A stretch of DNA of 64,000 nucleotides from assembly GCA_963575745.1 (NCBI GenBank), contig CAUYUJ010004731.1:1-64000 (forward strand). Reading direction: 5' to 3'. Of the stretch, positions 9,798 to 21,149 are shown one piece after another; the first letter of the stretch is position 1, and the number at the start of each line of letters is the position of its first letter. The position numbers and the translations under genes were made by a program. Source of the stretch: Prorocentrum cordatum (lineage: Eukaryota > Sar > Dinophyceae > Prorocentrales > Prorocentraceae). The notes below the pieces were generated by a model. The model was not told where the DNA came from and made no database searches. It worked only from the letters and a program-made list of their open reading frames with translations.

Positions 9798-10414
9798 CGT
9801 CTGGTCTGCGAGAGACGACTGTGTCCTGCAACGTAACTCGTCCGTTAGCCTGGTCTTGAGCCAGACTGGCGAAGTATGGAAATTGGAAGTGGGAGGGCGT
9901 TGGATGAGGAGATGGGGCAGGAGAATCAGGACGAACAGGATGAGGTGGAAGAGAGGGAGACGGAGAAAGAGTAGGAGCGGCAGCAGCACGAACGTGGGAT
10001 GAGCAGGGAGGGGGTAGAGAGGGGGGGAGCTGGACGGGCTGCGTCCCCCCCCCCTGGTGCTGGGGCAGAAGATGCCAACACGAGACACCAGCACACCTAG
10101 ATGGCGCAGAGGACATCAGCATGCCTGCACGCACTCGCACGAGGGTATGTGGTAAAGACGGTGCCACTCCCCGCATATGGAGACCGCCGAGGCGACGGAA
10201 CCAAGGCGTCATGCTTCGCCGGACCAGCGCGCCAAGGGCGCGGCAGAACCGCATATCAGAGACCCCCCGCGTGGAGCTGGTATGGGGGAGACCTGCAAGC
10301 CCAGCGCACCAGAAGAGGGCGGCAAGGCCGTCCCGAGACGAGTCAGTACGACACGACTCTGTGCGAGGCGGCTCCTGGGCAGTCCGAGGTGTGATCCAGA
10401 CGGCCCGCTGACCC

Positions 10415-10417
<3 letters not shown>

Positions 10418-10507
<90 letters not shown>
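10418..10507. repeat. (CA)n microsatellite
   Basis: Pure CA dinucleotides for about 88 bp. Confidence 0.98.
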
Positions 10508-10509
<2 letters not shown>

Positions 10510-10549
10510 CCTCCAAGCAGGCCACAAGACGCCTCAGGTCCACCACACG

Positions 10550-10735
10550 TCTCTGTCTCTCTTTCTCTCTGTCGTTCTCTCTCTCTCTCGTGATTTTCTC
10601 ACTCTTCCTTTCTCTCTCTCTCTCTCTTTCTCTACCTCGTTGTCTCTAGATTGTTGATGTATGTCTCTCTCTCTCTCTCCCTCTCTCTCTCTCTCCACTC
10701 TCTCTCTCTCTCTTTGTCTGTATCTATTTCTCGTG
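10550..10735. repeat. (TC)n-rich tract
   Basis: CT/TC dinucleotide runs with short interruptions (a TTGTTGATGTATG spacer near 10650). Confidence 0.93.
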
Positions 10736-11034
10736 CTCTCCCACTGCATGACGCAAGGACGTGTGCACGCATTGCGCGCGTGCCTTGTTGGCGGGAAGTA
10801 GCAAAGAGCACGATTAACAACGGATCGGTCTTTTGTCCACATTTCCATGTTCCCCAGTACTTCCTTGTTCCATACTTCCATGTTCCCAAATACTTCCATG
10901 TTTATGTGTGTGCCCTACTTCCATGCTCCACTTCCGCTTCCCCATGCCTCCCAAACATGTTGCATACTGTCAATGTCTCCCGCATTTCCGTCATACATCA
11001 AGGTTTCGCCTCTGGGGGCTTTCTCGGCAAACCC

Positions 11035-11380
11035 TGCCTTGGGGCCATCTTCGGAAGGCGCCTTGGGGCCATCTTCAGCCGTCATGGGGCTCTCTTAGGC
11101 CATCTTGGGACCCTGTTGTGCCGTCTTGGGGCTCTCTTGGACTGCCTGGAAGCCATTTCGGATGGTTCGGAGACGATTTTCGAGACTCCCAGGCGGTCTC
11201 GGACGCCCAGAAGACCGAAGAACAGGGCATTCTCAAAATCATGCAAAAACCTTGGACAATCAATGATGCCTGCGTTTTGGAAGCCTCTCGGGGGTCTTCT
11301 TTGGGTGGTCTTCAAGCATCTGGTGGGTGTCTGGGGCCTCTTGGGGCCCTCGGGGGGGCGTTCGGCCGCCCTCCTGACCG
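11035..11380 (-). repeat. CCAAGA-type minisatellite, inverted
   Basis: Irregular 15-21-bp units that read CCCCAAGATGGCC on the minus strand. The same motif forms arrays at 16.84, 28.49, 33.16, 41.40, 43.81, 49.22, 62.74 and 63.31 kb. Repetitive Gly/Pro/Leu/Trp reading frames in it are artefacts. Confidence 0.8.
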
Positions 11381-11554
11381 ATGTTTGGGCCCGTTGCCTA
11401 GGCCCAGCAAGCGCTTCCAGGAGCTCTGAAACGCCTGGGGGGGAGCCTCCTGCAGGGGCGTCCAGGGGGTCCGCGGGGACACGAATCCGGGGGGGGTCCA
11501 GAGGATCCCAGGGGCCCCGGATGCGGAGGGTTCGATGTGTTGTTGGGGGGGTCC

Positions 11555-12340
11555 CGGTATATACATATTGTGTATATGTAAACAAACATATATGGATGTA
11601 TATATATATATATACAAATGATACAACGTATAATAATTGGTATGATGTCTGATTCGAAGCAATATGGTGTAATACGAGGCAGTCTAAAATAACATAACAT
11701 AGCATGCTGCTATACAATATAATAATACTTAAGTGTGTATGATGCCGCATTACATATAGTATAATAACAAAACGTACTGTACAATATAATCAAACATAGT
11801 GTGCTAGACCACGATATCACACCATATAGTGCAGTGTGCTCGAAGAAACTACTCTGACATGTAATGACAACGCGCAATGCAATACACTGTGAGAACATGC
11901 AATACATAATCACATAGCACGGTCTATTCGAATAGTAACTGCTTTCTCTATACGATCGTACGATGTAGTAGCATGTCGCACATCAACACGAAATATCATA
12001 ACGCATGCCATGTTATATGATGAAATCACATGGTCTAAACAATTGAATGTCGAATAAATTCGAATTCGCTATAGTATAGCTAACGTATGACAAAACAACA
12101 CACCATATGTGTATATGGTATATGACGAAGTAAACATGATATGGCAAACTGCTCTAGGATATCTCACCCTATCATATCAGATTTAAACGGTATGTATATA
12201 AATATATATGTGTGCAGACACCTACACATGTCGATGTGCATCTATAAACTTACAGCTGCATACCTATGGAGGGCGTATACAAACGCATATGGAAAGAGAT
12301 GTCTGGCGGCGTGTGTATACACATATGTATCGGTGTACAG
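11555..12340. other. AT-rich island, no gene seen
   Basis: About 790 bp of markedly AT-rich sequence rich in ATA, TATA and CATA words in an otherwise GC-rich window. No conserved protein, tRNA or organellar gene was recognised on either strand. Confidence 0.8.
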
Positions 12341-12428
12341 GCAGACACTTCGCGTCGCAATGACTGAACATCTCCGCCCGAAGTCAGTCAGTCCTGACCC
12401 GTTGCGGCGAGGGCCCAGCCCAAATCAC

Positions 12429-12860
12429 CACCACCCTCCTCCTCCCTCCTCCTCTTCCTCCTCCTCCTCCTCCTACCTCCTCCTCCCTCCTCCTCCCTCC
12501 TCCTCCTCCCTCCTCCTCCTCCTCCTCCTCCTCCTCTTCCTCCTCCTCCTCCCTCCAGTTCCTCCATTTCCTCCTCCTACTTCTCCTCCTCCAACTCCCT
12601 CTCCTCCTACTCCTACTCCTCCTCCTCTCCTCCCCTCCCTCTCCTCCTCATCCTCCTCCTCGTCCTCCTCCTCCTCCCGCCCACTTCCCAACTCCTCCTC
12701 CTCCTCCTCCTCCTCTCCTCCTCCTCCCTCCCTCCCTCCCTCCCTCCCTCCTCCCTCCTCCCTCCCTCTTCCCTCCTCCTCCTCCTTCCTCCTCTTCCTC
12801 CTTTCTCCCTCCCTCCCTTCTCCCTCCCTCCTCCCTCCTCCTCCCCTCTCCTCCTGTCCT
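12429..12860. repeat. (TCC)n trinucleotide array
   Basis: About 430 bp of TCC with CCTCCC and TCTTCC variants. The long reading frames across it (poly-Ser, poly-Glu/Arg) are artefacts. Confidence 0.95.
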
Positions 12861-13009
12861 CCTGCTGCCGAGGCCATGCCTCGCCCCCTCCGGGGGACGG
12901 CGGCGGTGGCGACAAGGGGGACAAGGAGACACCGCGACGGACGGCAGCGTACCCAAGCCATCCGACGAGACAGCTACCGATGCCAACGGGCATACACCGT
13001 GGGCAAGAC

Positions 13010-13225
13010 AAATCCGAGAGTGTAAAACACCGAGGGTGTACAACACCCTGGGCGAGGGCATGCACCCAAAGAACCCAACAGGGTGTTAGGTTTGCCCTCT
13101 CAGTGCCGTCTCTCCTTTTTTTTACTCTGGCCTGTTACACCCTCGCCCTCTTGTATCCCCTCGGGTCTGTTGTGCGACCCCTCTGTGTCTTGCTATACCC
13201 TCGCGGGTTTGTTCTACCCTCGCGC
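13010..13225. repeat. ACACCCTCG repeats in both orientations
   Basis: Short ACACCCTCG-like units occur in opposite orientations; the outer ends (GAGTGTAAAACACC near 13018 and TGTTCTACCCTCGC near 13210) form an imperfect inverted repeat. A second introner-like intron is possible (GT at 13217 on the minus strand) but no AG acceptor is seen at the other end. Confidence 0.5.
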
Positions 13226-13281
13226 TCCTGGCGGAAGACGACATGCCGTCGCGCCGCTTGCTCTCGGTGCGCCCAGGTAGA

Positions 13282-13473
13282 CTGAGTATCGTTGAACCGA
13301 TCCCCATCCCCAGCGGCGTGGCCTGGGCCCCACTGGCCGACTTCACCCCCGGGATGGGGACACAGGCCGCTCCCCTCGGGTTTCGAGGGGTGTCTCCCCA
13401 ACTGGGGAGGTCCTTTGGCGGGGGCCTCGAAGGGGATGGGGATGGGGAGGGGGACTGGCTAAACGATACTTAC
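13282..13473 (-). other. 192-bp introner-like intron
   Basis: On the minus strand it starts GTAAGTATCGTT and ends AACGATACTCAG, so donor and acceptor are both canonical and are inverted repeats of each other; similarity continues inward through the TCCCCATCCCCA-type blocks. Its acceptor-side end matches the ends of RPL36 intron 2 (AACCGATCCCCATCCCCA; CGTGGCC, GGGCCCCACTGGCCG). The host gene is not recognised: flanking minus-strand sequence is GC-rich and open but resembles no family I know. Confidence 0.7.
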
Positions 13474-13479
13474 CGAGAG

Positions 13480-14160
13480 ACGCCGCCGACACCGCGGCAG
13501 ACCCACGGTAGGCCCGCGGCATGCCCTGCGCTGCGCCGCGTGCGCCCCGGCCGACGCCGGCGGGCGCCGCGAGGCAGCCCCCCGGCGGCGGACCCGCCGC
13601 GCCCGAGGCGGCGCTCCTTCCTGCCCACAGGGTGGCCGCGGCGCCCTCCCCGGGCCGCGCGGGGCCGCGCGTCGGAGCCGACGGCGCGGCGACGTGCCGG
13701 TCCGATGTTCCGCGGGCCCCGTGCCCAGACGCGCGCTGATCTCCTGCGGGGCGCTGGTTTGCCCTCCGCCGCCCTCCGCGCCGAGCCGCCGCCGGCTCCC
13801 GCCGGCGGGGGGGGGGCCTCGCTTCCCTTCCGCCGCCCTGCCGCCGCGCGGCCGCCGCGGGAGAGATGGCAACTCCTTCGCTCCCCGAAGGCAAGGACCC
13901 TCTTTTTGGAGCGCCCCAGGTGACAGGCAACGCGATCCGTGGGAAGACCACACGGGGGGGCACGCCTGCGCGCCGCACGCCCCACAGGACTGTTTATTCG
14001 GGCGGTACCCGAGGAGACCAAGACGATACAGAGGGAAACTGGCGAGAAGACCCCGACGATCAGAGGGAGGAAGAGGAGTCCAGAGAGCAGGATGAAGAGC
14101 GAACTGGGCGAAGCCGAAGACGAAGACGAGGGAGAGGCGGAGGGCGCACGCAGGGCGATA
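13480..14160. other. GC-rich stretch with open frames, no recognised gene
   Basis: Very GC-rich sequence open in several frames. On the plus strand a frame from 13866 (MATPSLPEGKDPLFGAPQ) to 14174 ends in Arg/Glu-rich sequence; on the minus strand a frame ends at the introner donor. Neither resembles a known family. Confidence 0.4.
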
Positions 14161-15330
14161 GTCGATCTAGATAACCTGCACTCCGCTGGACGCCCCGGGA
14201 GCTCACGGATGCGGCGCTGGTCAAGGAGATGGCAGCACCCAGGGAGACGAGGGCGCGCAGCCCTCGGGAGCCCACGGAGCGGCGACGGTTCCACAGCTGG
14301 CAGCACCCGGGGAGGCGAGGTCCACAAATCGATTCCCTTGGCACCGCACTCCGTCGGAAATCCCAGGAGCCCATGAGAGCTGCGACAGCTGCGGAATTGG
14401 CAGCACCCCAGGCTGGCACTCCGCTGGACCTCCAGGGAGCCCACAACACCGAGGGAGGCGACGTCTGGACCAATTGTGCCCTGTGCTCCGCCAGGCCCAG
14501 CAGGAGCAAACGGACGTGGCGACACGTGCACTGTTGGCAGCACCCCAGGGAGGCGAGATCTAGTTTGGATCCCCTTGGCCCCGCACTCCGATGAACTCCC
14601 CAGGGGCCCACGAAAGCGGTGACAGGTGCGCAATTGGCAGCACCCAGGGAGGCAAGGTCTAGTCTGGACCCCCGTAGCACCGCACTCCGCCGGACCTGCC
14701 ACGAGCTCACGAACGTGGCGACGGTTGCGCAGCCGGCAGACCCAGGGGAGACGAGGCCTGGTGCGGATTCCTTCCGCACCGTTCTCCGCTGGACCTCCCA
14801 GGAGCCCACGAACGTGGCACGTTTGCAGCCAATGGGCAGCACCCCAGGGAGGCGAGGTGCAGATTGGGCCCCCATTAGCCTCGCACTCCGCTGGACTGCC
14901 CAGGAAACCACAAACGGTGCGGCAGTTGCGCAGTTGGCAGCACCCAGGGAGGCGAGGTCTAGTCTGGATCCGTCCGGCACCACACTCCGCCAGACCTAAC
15001 AGGAGCTCACGAAAGTGGCGAGAGATGCGCAGATGGCAGCACCCTCAGAGGGAAGATCTAGTTTGGCAGACCTTAACACCGCGACTCGCTGGAGTTCCCC
15101 AGAACACACGAAAGTGGCGACAGTTGCGCGGATGGTCACACCCGGGGAGACGAGGTCTAGATTGTATTCTGCTGGGCCACCCAGCATAGCTTACGAAAGT
15201 TGCGACGGTTGCGCTGGTAGCACCACCCCAGGGAGCGCGAGGCCTAGACTGGATGCGCGTGACACGTTGCTCTGCTGGGCTCCCCGGGAGTTCACGCACG
15301 AAGATGGCAACAGAGGCGCAGGGGCGGTGC
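14160..15330. repeat. ~100-bp tandem satellite
   Basis: About 11 degenerate copies of a roughly 100-bp unit marked by GGCAGCACCCAGGGAGGCGA and CCGCACTCCGCTGGA. Confidence 0.85.
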
Positions 15331-15799
15331 CCCCAAGGAGCGCGAGGTAGAAGGAGGGTGCGTAGGAGGGTGGAGGCAGGACGAGGGGAAGAGGCTGGAG
15401 GATGGAGGGCGGGAGAACGGACGCCAGCAGTGCTCCGTTCAAGACGGGGACCCAACTCGCAAGACCAGGATGCGAGCAGAACGTCGTTTGGGTTTAAACC
15501 GTCGTTTTCGTTTTCAAAACGGTACAAAAAGAACGAGAACGGCGAAACCCTCAAATCGAGACCCGCGTCTTTTCAGAACGCCCTGTGCGAAAACAAAAAC
15601 GAAACGGTGGCGTGCTCGCGCCCGAGAACCAAAACGGGAACAGCAACGTCGTGAGGCCCGCGTGCACGGCCGAGGCGCCTCCTCGTCGCCGCCCTCGTCG
15701 CCGTCCGCGTCCTCGTCCCTGTCGCCGTCCTGGCCGGGCTCCCCGCCGCAGGAGGCCCCCGGCTCCCAGGGAGGGGCCGAGGAGCCGGGCTCGAGGCGG

Positions 15800-15878
15800 G
15801 CAGCATCGTCGTCATCATCAGCACCAGCATCATCAGCATCAGCATCACCATCATCAGCAGCAGCAGCAGCAGCAGCAG

Positions 15879-15955
<77 letters not shown>

Positions 15956-16013
15956 TCAACATCATCAGCAGCAGCAGCAGCAGCATCAGCATCAGCAGCA
16001 GCATTATCATAAC

Positions 16014-16068
<55 letters not shown>

Positions 16069-16097
16069 AGCAGCAGTATCATCATGGTCAACATGAT

Positions 16098-16128
<31 letters not shown>

Positions 16129-16370
16129 AGCATCATCATCATACTCATCATCAGCATCATCATCATCAGCATCATCATCGTCATCGTCACCATCGTCATC
16201 ATTGTCATCATCATCCTCATCATCATCATCAGCAGCATCATCACCAACAACATCACCATCATCACCATCATCACCATCATCAGCATCATCATACTTGTCG
16301 TCATCATCAGCATCGGCATCATCATCAGAAGCATCCACATCACCATCATCGCCATCGACTTGTCGAAAAC
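15800..16370. repeat. (CAT)n/(CAG)n compound array
   Basis: About 570 bp of alternating CAT and CAG blocks. Reading frames through it (poly-His/Gln, poly-Ser/Ala, poly-Asp) are repeat artefacts. Confidence 0.96.
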
Positions 16371-16379
16371 ATATCATGT

Positions 16380-16840
16380 AGTATCCCCCTTGGACACCGA
16401 CTTTCTTTTTCCCGCGGGTGCTATTATCAAGAGTAGTTGGTTAAAAGGGCAAGCCGCCGGCTGTCTGAGCCGCAGCCCCAGCAATGTTGTTCCTGCGTCA
16501 GGCGAGGCGCAAGAGGAGAGGATTCGTGTTCGACCATGGGCCCTGTGATGCCCATGGGCCTTCGGCGGTCTTCTGCGAGAAATCTCAATGGACGGGTCAA
16601 TGACGGAACAGAGATCATGAAAAAGCATGGAATCTGAATCCACATCCAGAGCCTCGCACTGCGCGCTGCACGAAACGAGCAAATCATGGGGAGCGGATCT
16701 CGTCCAGGAGAAAACCTGGGAGCGACCCTGCTGAGGAACGCGGTCCCACGACTTTTGACCCAATCGACCGCAGGACGTATCGGCGACTTCAACTGCCGTC
16801 TCTTACAAAGCGACCGTTGGGGGTCTCGGGCCGTCTTGGA
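16380..16840. other. Unique stretch, no recognised gene
   Basis: Non-repetitive sequence. A minus-strand frame from about 16763 to 16374 (includes DLLVSCSAQCEALDVDSDSM) has ordinary composition but matches nothing I recognise. Confidence 0.3.
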
Positions 16841-17085
16841 CCTTGGAGCTCGCTGTGGTGCCTGTTGGGCAACTCCTGGGGCCCTCTCGGGGCTATCTTG
16901 GGGGCCACCGGGAGCTGTATGAGGCTGTATTGGGCTTCGCTTGGGCAACCTTCGGGCCCTCTGGGGCCGTCTTGGGGCACTTGGCGGGGCCGCCTGGAGC
17001 GTCTTGGGGCGATCTGGGATGACCCTGGAACCGTCTGGGGCTGGTTTATGCCCCGCATGGGGCCGTTCCGGGGCTGAACTAGCGG
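16840..17085 (-). repeat. CCAAGA-type minisatellite, inverted
   Basis: Same motif as at 11035-11380, here read as GGCCGTCTTGGGGC on the plus strand. Confidence 0.75.
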
Positions 17086-17100
17086 GAACACTGAAAACCT

Positions 17101-17673
17101 TCAAAAACCGGACGGACAACCTGCGAAAACCGTTCTACGAAAATCTAGAATCGGGTTCCGGTTGGGCCGTCTTCGGAGGCATTTGGCTCGTCGTCGGGCG
17201 TCGTAGGCTGGACGGGGGTCTCCTCCTCCCTGCGCCCCCCCTGGGAGTCTGGACCAGGGGGAGCGGGACGTCGGCGACGAACGGACAACACACACCCTAT
17301 ACTCATGCAGTAGGAGCTCGACCACGAGGAACCTTCCACAAGAAACCCAATCCTGAGACCCCAGGGCGTCCACCGGGGGAGTCCACCGAGGATCAGATGC
17401 TCCAGGAATGATTGCCAGCATGAGCTGCAGCATGAAAGGGAGGTCGATCATGAGGGGCGTCGCCACCAGCGCAAAGGCTCCAGCTCCCCAAGCCCACGAC
17501 GCCGCGGGCTTGCTCACCGTGTGGATCCCCAGAGGCCCCCACGCTCTCCCCTGCGCTGGCTTCTCTCCAGGAAGGGCTGGCGCGCAGGAGTCCAAGCGCA
17601 ACGCGTAGAGAACTGGTCCAGTCATCTCGTTTGCCCTTGCACGATCAAGCTGTTGCAATGGCTGCCTCTGCAA
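17101..17673 (-). CDS. Hypothetical ORF with one hydrophobic segment
   Basis: Open frame of 190 codons on the minus strand. It contains a probable membrane segment (ATPLMIDLPFMLQLMLAIIP) and ordinary amino-acid composition in its first two thirds, turning Arg/Pro-rich towards the end. A start at the internal MTGPVLYALRLD is possible. I do not recognise a family. It could be an exon of a larger gene or a chance frame in GC-rich DNA; no neighbour supports it. Confidence 0.25.
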   Translation of the reverse strand: MQRQPLQQLDRARANEMTGPVLYALRLDSCAPALPGEKPAQGRAWGPLGIHTVSKPAASWAWGAGAFALVATPLMIDLPFMLQLMLAIIPGASDPRWTPPVDALGSQDWVSCGRFLVVELLLHEYRVCVVRSSPTSRSPWSRLPGGAQGGGDPRPAYDARRRAKCLRRRPNRNPILDFRRTVFAGCPSGF

Positions 17674-18470
17674 TTGCCATGGCTCCCCCTGCTCCTACAG
17701 TGACTTCACCTGCTGTTGAAAAGGGCTCCCTCTGCCATGACTACGACTTCCGGTCGAGTCGGGTAAAAAGAGTACATGGGCAAGGTCGACCCAAATAGAG
17801 TATAGTCGAGTATACGGAGGTAGGCCAGAGCAGAGCAGAACAGAGCTAGGGTATCCAAAACTATTGCTCTGCATTCTTCAGGTTGCGATAGCTTCCTCTG
17901 CTATTGCAATGAGTTCCTTCGTCCTTGAGCTGGTATCCTCTTCTATCGCAATGGCTCCCAGTATAATAGAAAAGAAAAGAGCAGATGAGCACACTGAAGC
18001 ATAATCGCGTATGCTGAATCGGGAAGAGCATCGCAGAACAGGGTCGAGTAGAGGATACTCGCAGAGGAAAGTACATTGCAGTGAAGTAGAGGAAATTGTA
18101 ATAAGGTAGAATATATAATAAAGTGGGAGTCGGGTGGGTATAACCGGGTATACTACACACCAAATATCAGAGAGCAGCGTAGAGCAGAGTAGAGCAGCGT
18201 GCAGCATAGAGTATAATGGTAGAGGAGGACCACTTAGAGGAGCATGGAGCACGAGCAGAGCAGAATACGGTAGACTAGGAGTATCGTCGGGTAGGGTAGA
18301 GCAGGGTGTATCACTGCAGAGTAAGAGCAGCATAGGTAGATGGGAGAGTAGGAGGCAGGTGGAGTAGCGTAGACTAGCATAGAGCGGAATCATGCAGAAT
18401 AGGGTAGGGTAGATTCGAGGAGTGGCCGGGTATGGTAGAGCAGGGATGTAAGATCAAAAAGAGAAGCCGA
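17650..18470. repeat. GTAGAGCAG-type low-complexity region
   Basis: From about 17780 the sequence is a degenerate patchwork of GTAGAGCAG/GGGTAGAG words. Before and within it (17650-17960) a ~30-bp motif (TTGCAATGGCT) recurs. The GTAGAG words return at 20670-20770. Confidence 0.7.
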
Positions 18471-18534
18471 AAGGTCAGTCACTGTCCCTGGGTCCGTGGC
18501 TGCAGTGGGCTCCCGCGATGCGGAGCATTGTTGA

Positions 18535-18755
18535 TGTTGGTGCTGCTAGTGTTGTTGTTGTTGTTGTTGTTGCTGTTGTTGTTGTTGTTGTTGTTGATGG
18601 TGTTGTTATTGTTGGGGTGGTGTTGTTGTTGTGGTTGTTTGGTTGCGTGTTTGTTTGTGTGTTGGTGTTGCTGTTGTTGGTGTTGCTGTTCGTGCTGGTG
18701 GTGTTGTTGTCGTCGGTGTTGCTTGTGTTGTTGTTATTGTTGTTGATGTTGAATG
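18535..18755. repeat. (TTG)n tract
   Basis: TTG trinucleotides with GTG/CTG variants for about 220 bp. Confidence 0.95.
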
Positions 18756-18774
18756 CGCACTACTGGGGAATAAG

Positions 18775-20335
18775 TATGGTTGATCCAGCTTCCAGTGACC
18801 ACTGTGTTTTTCAATTGAAATGCTTCCCCCGGGGCGCGCACCCTGTTTATCATTTGGCTCAAACTGCGCCCCTGGCCCCCGGGTTACAACAATGACGGCT
18901 CCCAGCTGAGACTTCCTCACACGTTATAGCGCCTCAGACGTCCTCGCATTTTACTCAGGAGTCGCGCTCTTGCTTGAAATTTCCTTACAATGTATTCAGG
19001 AATCGCTCTCTCGGCGCTCTGGGGTCGCGCTCGCGCTGAAGACTTGCTGATAATTTACTCAAGAACAGCGCTCTTGCAAAAGGGAAAGCCCTCCGATTTA
19101 CTCAAAAGCCGCGCTCCCGACACTCAGGCACCCAGGAGTCGCGCTCACGATTGGGACTTCTTCGCTGCTTAATTGGGAATCGGGATCTCGCTGCCCTTCG
19201 TGGCCCCTCTGCAGCCTTTCGTGGCCCCCTCGCTGCCCTTCGTAGCCTCGTTGCAGCCCTTCGTGGCCCCCTCGCTGCCCCTCGTGGCCCCGTTGCAGCC
19301 CTTCGTTACCCCCTCGCTGCCCTGCGTGGCCCCGTTGCAACCCTTCGTGGCCATCTCGCTGCCCTTCTTGGCCCCGTTGCGCCCTTCGTGGCCCCCTCAC
19401 TGCCCTCCGTGGCCCCGTTGCAGCCCTTCGTTGCAGCCCTTCGTGGCCATCTCGCTGCCCTCGCGGCCCCGTTGCAACTCTTGGTGCCCCCTTCGCTGCC
19501 CTTCGTGGCCCCGTTTCAGCCCTTCGTGGCCATCTCGCTGCCCTTCTTGGCCCCGTTGCGCCCTTCGTGGCCCCCTCGCCGCCATTCGGGGCCCCATATA
19601 TGTGTGTCCTTCGTGGCCCCCGCTCGTTCGCGCCCGTCGCGGCCCCATGAGCATGCCTTCCGTGGCGTGGCCCCCTCGCTGCCCTACGTGGCCCCGCTGC
19701 TACCCTCGATGGCCCCGTCGTTGCCCTCTGTGGCTCTGCATTATCTGCCCTTCGTGGCCCCCGCTCGTTCGCGCCCTACGTGGCCCCATACGCATGCCCT
19801 TCTTGGCCCCGCTGTCGCCCTTCGTGGCCCATTGCTGCCTTTCGTGGCCCCATCACTGCCCTTCGTGGCCCCGCTGTCGCTCTCGCTCTCGCTCTCGCTC
19901 TGGCTCTCGCTTTGGCTCGTCGTCGTCGTCGTCGTGGTCGGTCCCCTGTCCGTCCCTCTAGGGGTCGGGCTGCCGCTGGTCAGCGGTGCCGCTGGCCAGG
20001 CCGACGGTCCGCGGCCGTCCCGCTGCTTGTCGGGGCCCGGCCTGCAGGGAAGAAGATCTATCCCCAAAGGGGGTACGATCGAAGACGAAGAGGACGGGTA
20101 TCGAGGGTTCGGGAAATACACGTTGAATCACGCTCGAACATATACGAGCGAACAGTCTTAAACTGATTGCTGGTATTGTTGTTGCTGCTGTTGTTGTTGT
20201 GGTAAGTGTTGTGGTTTGATTGTATGAAATTGTTATTGATGTTGTTGTTAAGGTTGTTGTTGTTGGTGGTGTTGCTGCTGTTGTTGTTGTTGTTATTGTT
20301 GTTGTTGCTGTTGTTGTTGTTGCGTGTCGTCCTAC
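18775..20335 (+). repeat. Composite dispersed repeat, copy 4 (inverted)
   Basis: Carries, in reverse order, the parts seen at 6110-7300: terminal block 18830-18905, AGTCGCGCTC repeats 18910-19170, a CCCTTCGTGGCCCC minisatellite at 19195-19880, the conserved core 20040-20165 (GTACGATCGAAGACGAAGAG), and a (TTG)n tail at 20170-20330. The minisatellite is the longest of the copies. Confidence 0.72.
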
Positions 20336-20535
20336 CCGTGACCCGCCCCGCGAACCACTCGCGACCCACCGCGCGGCCCACCCCGCGACCCACCCGCAAC
20401 CCGCCGGCGACCCACCCGCGAAACACCCGCGACCCACCGCGCGACCCACCCCACGACCCACCCGCAACCCGCCCGCGACCCACCCGCGACCCACCCGCGA
20501 CCCACCCGCGACCCACCCCGCGACCCACCCACATT
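20335..20535. repeat. 11-bp minisatellite CGCGACCCACC
   Basis: About 17 close copies of an 11-bp unit. Confidence 0.93.
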
Positions 20536-20669
20536 GCTTCAAAGAACAATCGGCGCCTGCGGCGAGCTCATTGTGTAATGTGTAAAAATTAAGCGAGCCT
20601 CGTAGACTGCCGACGTCTCCGCCGACCCTCACTCGTATCCGCGACTGCGGGGTGCTACGCGGCATTAGT

Positions 20670-20850
20670 GTAGGGTCGAGTCGAGTAGAGCAGGGTACGG
20701 TAGAGTGGGGTAGAGGACAGCAGAGTAGAGTAGTGCAGGTGGTAGAGTAGAGTCGGGAAGGATAGAACAGGGTAGAGTAGACTAGAGGCCACCCCAGCCC
20801 ATACCAGGCTACCCAAGGCCAATCCACTGCAGTCCACTCCAGTCCACTCC
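20670..20850. repeat. GTAGAG words and short CAGTCCACTC repeats
   Basis: Degenerate GTAGAG repeats, then three CAGTCCACTC-like units near 20830-20850. Confidence 0.6.
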
Positions 20851-20859
20851 AGTTCAGTC

Positions 20860-21130
20860 CTCTGCTATACTTGGGGAGTCTGCGCTGGCTCATCTGATAT
20901 CCCTGGCTGTTCTGGGGACGGTTTGGGGCCCGACCCGGGCCCCCGGCCTGGCCGGACTCAGCTCGGCGGCGAGCCCCGGGGGGGGGAGGGGGGCGAGAGG
21001 AAGCCACGGACGGCTTCTCGGCAAGCGAGAGGGCCTCTGGGAAGCCCCGCCGCCATCTGAGAAGGCCTGCCCCTTCTCGCTTCCCCCATGGGCTCCCCAC
21101 CGACTGGCAGAGCAGCAAACGAACCCGGCC
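20860..21130. other. Unique stretch, nothing recognised
   Basis: GC-rich sequence without a recognisable gene or repeat. Confidence 0.4.
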
Positions 21131-21149
21131 GGGCCCCAATCAGAGGAAC

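Noticed and set aside
15470-16548. Poly-His/Gln, poly-Ser/Ala, poly-Asp and poly-Met/Leu frames
   Set aside because: All six frames are open because the DNA is CAT and CAG repeats.
18840-18870. Relict spliced-leader sequence (CATTTGGCTCAA)
   Set aside because: It only partly resembles the dinoflagellate leader, lies in a composite repeat and is not next to a coding start.
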